64,000 bases of DNA from Carboxydocella thermautotrophica (GTDB lineage: Bacteria; Bacillota; GCA-003054495; Carboxydocellales; Carboxydocellaceae), in contig CP028514.1 of assembly GCA_003054495.1 (NCBI GenBank), positions 1,837,501-1,901,500 of the forward strand, read 5' to 3'. The translations under genes and the position numbers were made by a program. The number at the start of each line of letters is the position of its first letter. Within the stretch, counting starts at the first letter, position 1. Below the pieces are notes generated by a model. That model was not told the origin of the DNA. It did not search any database and saw only the letters and a list, made by a program, of their open reading frames with translations. Below are positions 51,951 through 59,693 of the stretch, one piece after another.

Positions 51951-52364
51951 TTACTTCCCTTTTTGCAAAAATTCGCCGATGGCTTTATCCCGTTGACTGA
52001 TGTGTTCCCGCAACCAGTCCACCACCCGGCGCTGTACCGCAAGAACCACCATGGTAGAAGGACCTTCCCGGTTAAACTGCTCTTTCAGTTTGGCAAAATC
52101 CTGAATAAAGGCCTGATGCTGGGCCAGGTGTTCATTAAAAGCGGGATAGTTGTGGCTCTGCATCAGTTTTTCTTCAGCGGTAAAGTGCACCACCACATAG
52201 TCTTCGAGAAACTTCAGGATATTGCCCACTTCTTCCTTACCCTTCCCCTGGGACATGGCGGTTAACAGGTTATCAATGCGGCGAAACAGTTCCTGATGTT
52301 GCCGGTCAATTTCCGCTACTCCTACCGCCAGGGCTGGCGTCCAGTTTACTGCCATTGTCTTCAC
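51951..52364 (-). CDS. Bacteriohemerythrin
   Basis: This 137-residue single-domain hemerythrin has the di-iron ligands in order: His in DRQHQELF, the H-x-x-x-E of VVHFTAEEKLM, H-x-x-x-H of NEHLAQHQAF, and H-x-x-x-x-D of REHISQRDKAI. Such proteins bind oxygen reversibly or sense it and could help an anaerobe survive oxygen exposure. Monocistronic, with terminator. Confidence 0.93.
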   Translation of the reverse strand: MKTMAVNWTPALAVGVAEIDRQHQELFRRIDNLLTAMSQGKGKEEVGNILKFLEDYVVVHFTAEEKLMQSHNYPAFNEHLAQHQAFIQDFAKLKEQFNREGPSTMVVLAVQRRVVDWLREHISQRDKAIGEFLQKGK

Positions 52365-52424
52365 TCCCCCCGGTTTTATTAATAATGATTACCATTCGAC
52401 AGAATTCGTGAATTTCCTCTTTAT

Positions 52425-53228
52425 CTATAGAGGCTGCAAAAAAATTTTTCTTGACTTGAAGAAGGCGATTTCCCGATATCCTACCGCTTTCAACAGGTCT
52501 ATCGCCTTATCCCAGTTATATCCTACCTGCTCCGGCTTGTGGGCATCGGAACCAAAGGTGACCGGCACGCCAGCCCGGGCGCAGCGGGCCAGAAAATCGG
52601 CATCCGGAAACTGTTCCCTGGCCGGTACCCGCCAGCCGGCTGTATTGATTTCCACTGCCACCTGGCATTGGGCCAGGATTGCCACAGTCTCATCATAGAG
52701 GCGATACAACTGGCTGGGCCGGGGTGGATCAAACTTCTTAATCAAATCAGCATGGCCGATGATATCGAAAACCCCGGCCAGGGCCGATTCCTGGATCAGG
52801 CGATAATATTCTTCCCAGTATTGTTCCGGATCCCGCCGGTTATATTCCTCCAGTTGCCGGGGATCATCAAAGCCCCAGTCATCCAGGAAGTGTACCGAGC
52901 CGATGATATAGTCCCAGTCATAACCGGCCAGAGCTTGCAGGAGCCGGGGTTTACAGCCCGGCAGGTAGTCAGCTTCTATGCCAAGGCGGATGGAGATACC
53001 TGGATATTTTTGTTGCAATTGCTTAACCTCTGCCACATAGCCGGGTAACTGGGCAAAGGTCATGGCGATTTCCGGGTCCCGTTTGGCTTCCGGCAACCAG
53101 TACATGGGCAGATGATCAGCAAAGCCTATTTCCGCAAAACCACGGGCCAGGGCTGCCTCTACATATTCTTCCATCCTGCCGCTGGCATGGCCGCAGCGGG
53201 CGGTGTGAATGTGATAATCAACCTTCAT
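52425..53228 (-). CDS. PHP-domain phosphoesterase, histidinol-phosphatase-like (HisK/HisJ type)
   Basis: This 267-residue protein starts at the ATG at 53228, because MKVDYHIHTARCGHASG is the normal PHP start (H-x-H and later H motifs). Other metal-binding parts are FADHLPMYW, LGIEADYLPG, GSVHFLDDWGFD, IGHADLIKKF and VTFGSDAHKPEQVG. It could dephosphorylate histidinol phosphate, but no his genes are nearby. Its frame overlaps the metF end by 11 bp, so it is probably the last gene of the SAM-riboswitch operon. Confidence 0.85.
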   Translation of the reverse strand: MKVDYHIHTARCGHASGRMEEYVEAALARGFAEIGFADHLPMYWLPEAKRDPEIAMTFAQLPGYVAEVKQLQQKYPGISIRLGIEADYLPGCKPRLLQALAGYDWDYIIGSVHFLDDWGFDDPRQLEEYNRRDPEQYWEEYYRLIQESALAGVFDIIGHADLIKKFDPPRPSQLYRLYDETVAILAQCQVAVEINTAGWRVPAREQFPDADFLARCARAGVPVTFGSDAHKPEQVGYNWDKAIDLLKAVGYREIAFFKSRKIFLQPL

Positions 53229-54096
53229 GTTCTTCTCCCTCCAGACGGGCCAGCAAAGTGGGCAAAGCCCGCAAGGTATTGACCGGCATGATGTGGATAC
53301 CCGGCACCAGGGTTCTGAGCTCGCGGATGAGCTCAACGGTTATGGCCAGCCCCTCCGCCAGAGGATCTGTTGCTTTTTCCAGGGCGCGGATCATAGCCGG
53401 GGGCACCTGAATGCCGGGAATGTTGGCATTCATAAAATGCGCCATCCGGGCGGAACGCAGTGGTATCACCCCGGCCAGGATGGGGACGCCCAATTCCCCC
53501 GCCTCTTGCAGGAAATCCGCCAGGATGCCGGGGTCATAGATGGCCTGGGTCTGGACAAAGGCTGCCCCGGCCCGGATTTTTTTCTGCAGTTTCCAGATCT
53601 GCATTTCCCTGAGTTCCGGTGCCGGGTTGACCACCGCCCCCAGAAACAAATCCGGTACTCCCTGCAAGGGTTCACCGTTTAAGGCAAAACCCCGGCGCAA
53701 ATTGTCAGCAGCAGCCAGCAATTGGACCGAATCCAGGTCAAAAACCGGTTTGGCGCCAGGACAGTCCCCCACCAGCGTATGGTCCCCGGTTAGCAGCAAA
53801 AAATTGCGCACACCCAGAGCTGCTGCCCCCAGGATTTCCGACTGCAGAGCCAAACGGTTGCGATCCCGGCAGGTAAACTGGCAAATAGGTTCCAGGCCAG
53901 CCTGAAGCAAAAGAGCGGCCATTGCTACCGGGCTCATGCGCATGACCGCTCGCTGGTTATCGGTGATATTATAAGCTGTAACTTTCTCTTTGATAGCAAG
54001 GGCCAGCTCCAGCACTTCCTGAAAAGCAATCCCCCGGGGCGGGGGCAACTCAACCGTTAATACCTGACGCCCCTGAGCCAGTTTTTGCTGCAACAA
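53218..54096 (-). CDS. metF: Methylenetetrahydrofolate reductase
   Basis: This 292-residue TIM-barrel flavoprotein reduces methylene-THF to methyl-THF. Signatures are TVELPPPRG, CQFTCRDRNRLALQSEILGA, LLLTGDH, FVQTQAIYDPG and VPILAGVIPLRSARMA. The TTG start follows GGAGAGG. In anaerobic Bacillota of Wood-Ljungdahl type MetF acts with the Zn protein MetV, which is encoded 12 bp upstream here. The SAM-I riboswitch upstream of the operon indicates control by methionine/SAM supply. Confidence 0.93.
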   Translation of the reverse strand: MLQQKLAQGRQVLTVELPPPRGIAFQEVLELALAIKEKVTAYNITDNQRAVMRMSPVAMAALLLQAGLEPICQFTCRDRNRLALQSEILGAAALGVRNFLLLTGDHTLVGDCPGAKPVFDLDSVQLLAAADNLRRGFALNGEPLQGVPDLFLGAVVNPAPELREMQIWKLQKKIRAGAAFVQTQAIYDPGILADFLQEAGELGVPILAGVIPLRSARMAHFMNANIPGIQVPPAMIRALEKATDPLAEGLAITVELIRELRTLVPGIHIMPVNTLRALPTLLARLEGEEHEG

Positions 54097-54108
54097 GGCT
54101 ACCTCTCC

Positions 54109-54354
54109 TTATCCGTAGAATTTCAAATTGATGCCCGCATTCGCTGGCAGAGCAACTGCAGCGGTTTTGGCTTTTTGAAAGATCAGGGCCCAGCCGCAGC
54201 GGCGGCTGCCCACCTCGCACTGGCCGCCCGGCCTGGTGCCCCCACAGGGCCCGCTGTTCAAGCCTTTGGCACAGGCTCGCACCGGACAAATGTCAAAGGT
54301 CTGCTGCTTGAGACAGGTCTGGCAAAGCTGACAGGATTTAGCGGGCTGCGGCAT
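54109..54354 (-). CDS. metV: Short MetV-like protein (methylenetetrahydrofolate reductase C-terminal domain family)
   Basis: This 81-residue Cys-rich protein has C-Q-L-C-Q-T-C, F-D-I-C-P-V-R-A-C-A-K, NSGPCGGTRPGGQCEV and RRCGW, the conserved core of the MTHFR_C (PF12225) family. MetV proteins of acetogens are usually near 200 residues and bind zinc as partners of MetF. This one has only the C-terminal cysteine-rich part. It overlaps the upstream gene by 17 bp and metF follows after 12 bp. Confidence 0.85.
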   Translation of the reverse strand: MPQPAKSCQLCQTCLKQQTFDICPVRACAKGLNSGPCGGTRPGGQCEVGSRRCGWALIFQKAKTAAVALPANAGINLKFYG

Positions 54355-55261
54355 TGCTCTGGCCCCCCCTTTTCTTTTCCTTGCCCCAGGTAGCCAGGCT
54401 GATCAACACCGGAGTATCATCCCGACCACAGGCACAGGGGGAAGTGGACCAGATACCTTTGAGCTGGCTGACATATCGGACCAGGGGCCAGGCCTGCAGG
54501 CGCAGGCTGGTCAGCAGCAGTCGGTTGCCAGGAGACTGCTGGGCCAGAACATGTTCATGCAACCAGTGGATACTGCCCTTTTCACAGGTAATGGCTGCCG
54601 GGAAGGGCAACCAGGCTGGCTGCACCAGAGCCGTTACCTCCCCGTTGCTGATTTGCCGCGCCTCCTGGATGGCCTCCGCCAGGCCCCCTTCTTCCCCTTC
54701 CAGCCAGACCAGCAACAGCCGTTTCAGGGGCAGCCCATAGAGGTAAGGCAGTTGCTCCTTTCCCATGATCAGCACGGTGGGTTCCTTGCCCACCAGGGTG
54801 GAGGCCAGAGCCCGGGCTTCAATCAACACCGGTAAGGCTCCCAGCCGTTCCAGGGCCGGAACGGCCCAGTCCAGCAGGCCCGGCAGGGGCGGGCAGATTA
54901 CCACCTTATCCCCTTTGCCGATACCGGCAAATTGAAAGAGAGTCTGGTAGGCCTCAATCCCCTGTTCCTTGTCCTTGCTGGTATAGGGCACCAGCCGGCG
55001 GCCACCCCGGCCATCGGTAACGGTGATCAACCCATTCCAGTATTCTTCTTCAGTCAGCTGAATTCCTTCCGGCCAATCATCTATTTCCACCTGGGGCCAG
55101 CGGCCAAATACCTGCCAGTCGGTCAGGTCCTTGGGATGGAGTTGCCAGCGATCCCAGAGCTGCCGGTACCAGGCACTGCGGCTGTAAGCATACCAGCAGG
55201 TTTCTCTGGCCAGCAACTGTTGCAGCCCCTGAATTTTTTGCCATTGGTTCTGTTTTCTCAT
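54338..55261 (-). CDS. Degenerate phenylacetate-CoA-ligase-like (PaaK-type) protein, unknown function
   Basis: This 307-residue protein resembles the first two thirds of PaaK adenylate-forming enzymes. It has the opening YSRSAWYRQLWD, a segment VTDGRGGRRLVPYTSKD where PaaK has its SSGTTG-type phosphate loop followed by a YT-x-x-D, the PPLPGLLDWAV helix, and near the end C-A-C-G-R-D like the PaaK CxCGR region. The Ser/Thr-Gly loop is altered to T-D-G-R-G-G, so ATP use is doubtful. It is the first gene after the SAM-I riboswitch and overlaps metV. I chose the ATG at 55261, 8 nt after AAGGGG. I cannot name a function. Confidence 0.55.
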   Translation of the reverse strand: MRKQNQWQKIQGLQQLLARETCWYAYSRSAWYRQLWDRWQLHPKDLTDWQVFGRWPQVEIDDWPEGIQLTEEEYWNGLITVTDGRGGRRLVPYTSKDKEQGIEAYQTLFQFAGIGKGDKVVICPPLPGLLDWAVPALERLGALPVLIEARALASTLVGKEPTVLIMGKEQLPYLYGLPLKRLLLVWLEGEEGGLAEAIQEARQISNGEVTALVQPAWLPFPAAITCEKGSIHWLHEHVLAQQSPGNRLLLTSLRLQAWPLVRYVSQLKGIWSTSPCACGRDDTPVLISLATWGKEKKRGGQSNAAAR

Positions 55262-55291
55262 CGTCTGCACCCCTTTCCCGAAAACAAAAAA

Positions 55292-55319
55292 TCCTCTCCT
55301 GCAGATAAGCAGAAGAGGA
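55292..55319 (-). terminator. Terminator of the SAM-I riboswitch
   Basis: The stem TCCTCTTCTGC / GCAGGAGAGGA is followed by TTTTTTG on the minus strand. Its loop contains CTTATCT, able to pair with the 3' strand of riboswitch P1 (AGATAAG) as an antiterminator. Confidence 0.85.
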
Positions 55320-55336
55320 CATAAATAGCCTTCTTC

Positions 55337-55453
55337 CTCTTATCTGTCAGGTAAACACCTGCAGGAATTGGCACATTTCCCATCCGTCGTCCCCAACGCA
55401 TGGGCTGTTGCCGGGTTTCATCGGGCCAGTCCCTCCACCTCTCTGGATAAGAG
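55337..55453 (-). promoter_or_regulatory. SAM-I (S-box) riboswitch
   Basis: On the minus strand, P1 CTCTTATC / GATAAGAG encloses AGAGAGGTGGAGGGACTGG, then CCGATGAAACCCGGCAAC, GGAAATGTGCCAATTCC and the closing region. These are the invariant S-box blocks. With the terminator it would turn off the PaaK-like/metV/metF/PHP operon at high SAM. Confidence 0.96.
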
Positions 55454-55518
55454 TACGAATTCCTATGAAATTGTTTACAAAGCTATTTTATGCAGATCAG
55501 GGGAAAATGTCAACTGTT

Positions 55519-56568
55519 TTAGAAAATTTTTTCCGCCAGCTCAGCTGTTATATGGTAAACCTTTTCCGCTGCTGCCACAGACAGGGTTCCTGTGCCACAG
55601 CTGGGAGTCAGCCAGCTCCGGGGCAGCACCAGTTCCCGGTCCAGTCCTCGCTGTTCCAGGGCTGCCAGCACTTCCTGCCAGCGGGCCAGCAGGGACTCTG
55701 CGGTCTCAGTCTCAATCCGGGGAGAAGTGGGTACCAGTCCCCAGGCCACTTCCCCACCTCGCTGGAAATAGGCCTGCAAAGCCGGTATATGTACCAGCAA
55801 GGAGGTAAGATATTCATAGGCATCAAAGAAGAGAATATCCAGCGGGCATTCCATCACCATGGACCAGTCCGTACCGGCACAGCAATGCAGACCGGTTCTT
55901 CCGCCCTCGGCCTTGATGGCAGTCATAACCGTGGTCAAATCCTCCTTGATGCCTTCCCGGGTCAGGGTAATGTGGGTGGATAGCCCTAGAGCATAGATAC
56001 CTGGATCATCCACCGAGACTATTACCGGCAACCCCGTTTCTTCCCGCAAAAAACGGGTCTGCCAGCGGGCTCCCATTTCACAGGCCTTCAGGATCACGTC
56101 CCGCAACTGCTCATCATAGTAAGCCGCCCGGCCATCGGGTTGCAAGAGCTGAAAGCCGATGGTAATGGGGCCACTCAGTTGGCCTTTTACTCCCTGGGCC
56201 TGCCAGTTGCCAGCCTGAATGGAACGGACCAGGGCGTAAAGGCCGCTGGCACTTGCTTCCGGCAGGGCAAAAGCGGCCAGAGCCCTGCTCTCCCCATCCT
56301 GAGCTGCCAGGTAAAGTTCGTAGAAATCCGCCAGACGCAGGGCAAAATCTTCCCCGTCGGTAGCAAAAACCAGTTTTGTACCTCTTTTTTCTACCAGACC
56401 CAGCTGGATGAGCGGGGAAACATACTGGGGTACAAACTCCTCCTGCCAGCCCCGGGCGGGAAATTGCGGCCAGTGCGGCCAGTCTCCCATATATTTTTGG
56501 ATTAATGCCAGTCCTGCTTCAATCTCCTGATGGGGCAAACTGCCGATTCCTGTTACTTTTACTGCCAT
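55519..56568 (-). CDS. Short MetE-like methionine synthase (UROD/MetE superfamily, catalytic half only)
   Basis: This 349-residue TIM-barrel protein begins VTGIGSLPHQEIEAGL, like the catalytic half of MetE. It has the zinc-ligand regions GLHCCAGTDWS and PSCGTGTLS and the acidic DDPGIYAL stretch. It lacks the N-terminal half that handles polyglutamyl folate in MetE. Such core-MetE proteins in anaerobes are thought to take the methyl group from a corrinoid protein rather than from folate. It starts 2 bp after chrA and lies just upstream of, but not under, the SAM riboswitch. Confidence 0.72.
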   Translation of the reverse strand: MAVKVTGIGSLPHQEIEAGLALIQKYMGDWPHWPQFPARGWQEEFVPQYVSPLIQLGLVEKRGTKLVFATDGEDFALRLADFYELYLAAQDGESRALAAFALPEASASGLYALVRSIQAGNWQAQGVKGQLSGPITIGFQLLQPDGRAAYYDEQLRDVILKACEMGARWQTRFLREETGLPVIVSVDDPGIYALGLSTHITLTREGIKEDLTTVMTAIKAEGGRTGLHCCAGTDWSMVMECPLDILFFDAYEYLTSLLVHIPALQAYFQRGGEVAWGLVPTSPRIETETAESLLARWQEVLAALEQRGLDRELVLPRSWLTPSCGTGTLSVAAAEKVYHITAELAEKIF

Positions 56569-56570
56569 AA

Positions 56571-57116
56571 CTACCGTCCCTCCTTAAAAAGTCCCACTTG
56601 CAGAAAAAAACCCAGGGCCATACTAACTGAAATCACCCAGGCCGGGTGGATTTTAAGCCAGAGCAGGGCCAGCAGGGAAGCAGCCGCAATTATCCAGGTG
56701 AACTGGTCGGGAAAGGCATTGGCTCCCATTTCCCAGGCTGTCTGAATCAGCAGCACAACCACCACGGGCCGTACCGCCTTCAACATCCCTGCAATCCCCG
56801 GGTGATGGCGATAACGCCAGAAAAAAGCCCCCAGGGCCACCACCGCTACGGCAGTGGGCACCACTACGCCAGCCAGAGCAACAACCGCCCCCCACCAGCC
56901 GGCCATTTTATAACCTACATAAGCTGCCATCTTGGTGGCAATAGGTCCGGGCAGGGCATTGGCCATGGCCAGCATATCAGTGAATTCCTCTTTGCTCATC
57001 CAGTGGTAATTTTCCACCACTTCCTGCTGGGCCAGCGGAATGGCTGCCGGGCCACCACCATAGCCGAAAATGCCTACTTTAAAAAAAGCCAGAAACAATT
57101 GCCAGATTGTCAGCAT
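56571..57116 (-). CDS. chrA: Chromate transporter family protein (single ChrA domain)
   Basis: This 181-residue membrane protein has FFKVGIFGYGGGPAAIPL and ANALPGPIATKMAAYVGYKMAGWWGA, the hallmark ChrA motifs. Small single-domain ChrA proteins usually occur as adjacent pairs encoding two opposed halves; only one is found here. The ATG at 57116 has GGAGGG upstream and overlaps the stop of the preceding gene. Chromate efflux is the family label; the natural substrate is unproven. Confidence 0.85.
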   Translation of the reverse strand: MLTIWQLFLAFFKVGIFGYGGGPAAIPLAQQEVVENYHWMSKEEFTDMLAMANALPGPIATKMAAYVGYKMAGWWGAVVALAGVVVPTAVAVVALGAFFWRYRHHPGIAGMLKAVRPVVVVLLIQTAWEMGANAFPDQFTWIIAAASLLALLWLKIHPAWVISVSMALGFFLQVGLFKEGR

Positions 57117-57973
57117 AATTTGCCCTCCCCCAGGCACTTGCCTGCAAAGCTGTGATATTTTTGCCAGAATCCGATGCCATCCATGCTCAGTGCAGAAGCG
57201 ATGGCTTCCCAGAGATTGGCCCCCGGACTGAGGCCAGGTGCCAGACAGGGGTAAAGATAGTATAAACGCCCGGCAAAAGGCGTTAAATCCCGGGGCCTGA
57301 CAGTGCTGGCCAGGATCCGGGCCTGCGGCCAGTGTCCGGCTCCCTTTTGCAGCAAATGGCTATCCCCGGCCAGCCAGTCAAAAGTCCGCGGGCCCAGGGG
57401 CCGCCAGCGTCGCTGCCCTTCCTGCTGTTGCCGCTGGGGATAAAGATAACGCAAGGGCAGCCGCCTTAAACCAGGCATGGTCAGCCGGGCCAGCACCTGA
57501 AAACCCTTGAGACCGGGAAAAAGCAGAGGCAAACCCAGGGCCAGCCAGGCATCCCCCAGCCAGAGGTCTGCCCCGCTGGTCAGCAGAGCCTGAGCCAGCC
57601 AGGGGCGGTCCAGGGCAGAAGCCAGCAGCACTCTGCTCCCCCGCCATTTTTCAGCCTGGCTCAGAATCAACTGCTGGTCCCAGCTCGCTTTAAAATCACT
57701 GCCATCATAAAGCGGCGTCTGTCTGACCTGACGGGCCAGAAATTGTCCTTCCGGCAGGGGCCAGCTCCGGCCTGGCAACTGGTAGGCCAGGTTCACTCCC
57801 CCCAGGGCCAGGGCAGTTACCTGTCCATCCAGCTCCCTGAGCCAGGCAGCGGCCCGCTGAATATCTCCCCCTGCTCCCCGGCGTTCCACCTGTAAGAACT
57901 CATCACCAATCCGGCCCTGCCAGCAAAAATCCCCGGCAGGACTACCCAGACTGATGCTGACCACTTTTTTCAT
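57110..57973 (-). CDS. Conserved protein annotated in relatives as quinate 5-dehydrogenase, function uncertain
   Basis: This 287-residue protein begins KKVVSISLGSPAGDF, with VERRGAGGDIQRAAAWLRELDG and ALALGGVNLAYQLPGR. This matches a Clostridia family often named quinate 5-dehydrogenase, although no NAD-binding GxGxxG motif is visible in it. It has no signal peptide. ATG at 57973 overlaps the sfsA stop by four bases, and the gene runs into chrA, so it belongs to an sfsA - this gene - chrA - MetE-like operon. I would not assign quinate metabolism without evidence. Confidence 0.55.
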   Translation of the reverse strand: MKKVVSISLGSPAGDFCWQGRIGDEFLQVERRGAGGDIQRAAAWLRELDGQVTALALGGVNLAYQLPGRSWPLPEGQFLARQVRQTPLYDGSDFKASWDQQLILSQAEKWRGSRVLLASALDRPWLAQALLTSGADLWLGDAWLALGLPLLFPGLKGFQVLARLTMPGLRRLPLRYLYPQRQQQEGQRRWRPLGPRTFDWLAGDSHLLQKGAGHWPQARILASTVRPRDLTPFAGRLYYLYPCLAPGLSPGANLWEAIASALSMDGIGFWQKYHSFAGKCLGEGKLC

Positions 57974-58680
57974 GCTAATCTCACCGGCAGCCATTGCCGA
58001 AAAGCGATCCCGTCTTCGTCCACCGGGCAGAGAGCAGCTGCGATATGCACACCAGCTCCAGCCGCGCTACTTAATGCTGCGGCAAAAGCCGGGTCGGTGG
58101 CGTGATTGGGGACAAAAGTGAGAGCATCATCCCTCTGGATGATAAACAGCACCCCGGTCCAGTACCCCTGTCGACTCAGTTCAGCCAGATGCTGGAGATG
58201 CCGGGTTCCCCGGGTCGTCGGAGCATCGGGAAAGCGTCCCTCTCCCTCTACTACCAGAGTAACTGACTTGACCTCCAGAAACCCCTGCCCCTCTTTTCCC
58301 TGCCAGCCCAGGTCAAAACGGCTTTCACCAGCCGTTACCTCCCGGCGCAGTTTCTGGATGGAGGGCAAGGGGCCTGGCCAGAGTCCCTGCCCCAGGAGTG
58401 CTTCTGCCAGCTGATTGGGTACCCTGGCATCCACGCAGACCCAGCGCCCCTGGTACGCCACCAGCAGCAGGTCTCCGACGGTTACTCCCTGCCGCTCAGG
58501 CCGGGGTAGCCAGCGCACCTCCGCACCTGGTACCAGCAGTTCCCGCAACCGGCCGGAATTGGGCAAATGCAGTCGCAAACTGGCTGCTGTTGCAGTAGCT
58601 ATTTCCACAGCAAAGCGGTTTAAGCGGCGGATAAACCGGCCTGTAGCCAGTTTTTCCGACCAGAATACAGTTACAGCCAT
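57970..58680 (-). CDS. sfsA: DNA/RNA nuclease SfsA
   Basis: This 236-residue protein has the SfsA pattern: FIRRLNRFAVEI, HLPNSGRLRELLVPGAEV, SRFDLG, GFLEVKSVTLV and FPDAPTTRGTRHLQHL, with the PD-(D/E)xK-like catalytic residues in the last two blocks. SfsA was named for sugar fermentation stimulation but is a nuclease of uncertain role. The ATG at 58680 has GGAGTGG upstream; a GTG nine bases earlier lies within that site. Confidence 0.92.
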   Translation of the reverse strand: MAVTVFWSEKLATGRFIRRLNRFAVEIATATAASLRLHLPNSGRLRELLVPGAEVRWLPRPERQGVTVGDLLLVAYQGRWVCVDARVPNQLAEALLGQGLWPGPLPSIQKLRREVTAGESRFDLGWQGKEGQGFLEVKSVTLVVEGEGRFPDAPTTRGTRHLQHLAELSRQGYWTGVLFIIQRDDALTFVPNHATDPAFAAALSSAAGAGVHIAAALCPVDEDGIAFRQWLPVRLA

Positions 58681-58708
58681 TTTTTCCACTCCGTTTTGTT
58701 ATAAAAGA

Positions 58709-58729
58709 AAAGAGGCCTTTCGCCTCTTT
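58709..58729 (-). terminator. Terminator after the DUF1858 gene
   Basis: The hairpin AAAGAGGC-GAAAG-GCCTCTTT is followed by TCTTTT on the minus strand, between the DUF1858 gene and sfsA. Confidence 0.85.
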
Positions 58730-58747
58730 CCCGCCGCTTGCTTTTAA

Positions 58748-58948
58748 TTAAGCCTTTTCAACGGCTTCATTGAGATCCCGCATCAGTTTTTCCACGTCTA
58801 TGCCATGAGCAAGAGCACCCTGTTCGATATTTTCGAAACGCGCCGCAGCGCAGCCAAAACAACCCATGCCATGAGCTTGAAATACGGGGATAGTTTGCGG
58901 ATATTTGGCAACTACTTCACCAATGCCCATTTCTTTAGTGATTTTCAT
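58748..58948 (-). CDS. DUF1858 domain protein
   Basis: This 66-residue protein begins MKITKEMGIGEVVAKYP and has the conserved pattern VFQAHGMGCFGCAAARFENIEQGALAHGID, the DUF1858 core with its C-x-x-C pair. Such domains occur alone or fused to hybrid-cluster and redox enzymes in anaerobes; a redox or Fe-S related role is presumed. The ATG at 58948 lies 10 nt after AAAGGAGG; an earlier ATG is only one base from that site. Confidence 0.88.
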   Translation of the reverse strand: MKITKEMGIGEVVAKYPQTIPVFQAHGMGCFGCAAARFENIEQGALAHGIDVEKLMRDLNEAVEKA

Positions 58949-58992
58949 TTGAACCATGCCTCCTTTCAAGAAAAATTCTACCATAGGCAGAC

Positions 58993-59691
58993 TCAGAATG
59001 CAATGCCATAACGGAAGAGATAGCCACCTTTATAGGCAGGGAGCAACAATCTTTCCTGGCGGGTCAGAGTCAGACGCACTCCCGCTGCCTCCAGGTCTTT
59101 CCACAGCCCGTAGGTAGTTTTAATATAGCTTTCCAGCCGGTCAGGGGGACCAATAGCCATAATCTCATAGGGCACCCCCTCCCGCCGGTTCACCGGTACC
59201 TTGTTGATCAGCAGGTTTTGTCCGGCCTCATGAACAGCGGTAGTGCCCACAATTCGCTGGCCATTGACGGCAATAGCCTCTGCTCCGGCAAAACGGAGTA
59301 TATTGATAAAATCCTGCAAATCCCCGGAATAGATAATGGTAGTTGCCCCCTGCCGATCATCAATCTGAATCACTATCCCCGGGCCTTCCACTGCCTTTTC
59401 CCCTGCCAGCATCCGCGCTTTTTCGGTTGCATCCATCATTTCCCGGGTCCGGGCACTCACCACCGCTCCCCGTTCAAAATCGCTGATGCGTTTTTTCAGT
59501 TTCTTTACTTCCTTAACCAATTCCCGGTGTCTGGTCTGAGCTTTTTCCAGCAGCTGCAGCATCGAACGATAGCGCACCTGGGATTTGGCCTCCATTTCCC
59601 TCACTTCCCGGGCGGTGCGGATTTCCACTCCCAGCAAAATCCCCAGACAGAGGGCCACCAGTGCCACCCGGGCCCAGATTTCCGTTCTCAT
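58993..59691 (-). CDS. DUF881 family protein (YlxX-like), first copy
   Basis: This 232-residue protein has one N-terminal membrane span (RVALVALCLGILLGVEI), a long coiled coil (residues about 30-75), then the DUF881 domain (GPGIVIQIDDRQG, INILRFAGAEAIAVNGQRIV, PYEIMAIGPPDRLESYI). DUF881 proteins sit in division/sporulation loci of Bacillota and their job is unknown. It follows the second DUF881 gene by 2 bp. Confidence 0.9.
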   Translation of the reverse strand: MRTEIWARVALVALCLGILLGVEIRTAREVREMEAKSQVRYRSMLQLLEKAQTRHRELVKEVKKLKKRISDFERGAVVSARTREMMDATEKARMLAGEKAVEGPGIVIQIDDRQGATTIIYSGDLQDFINILRFAGAEAIAVNGQRIVGTTAVHEAGQNLLINKVPVNRREGVPYEIMAIGPPDRLESYIKTTYGLWKDLEAAGVRLTLTRQERLLLPAYKGGYLFRYGIAF

Positions 59692-59693
59692 CC

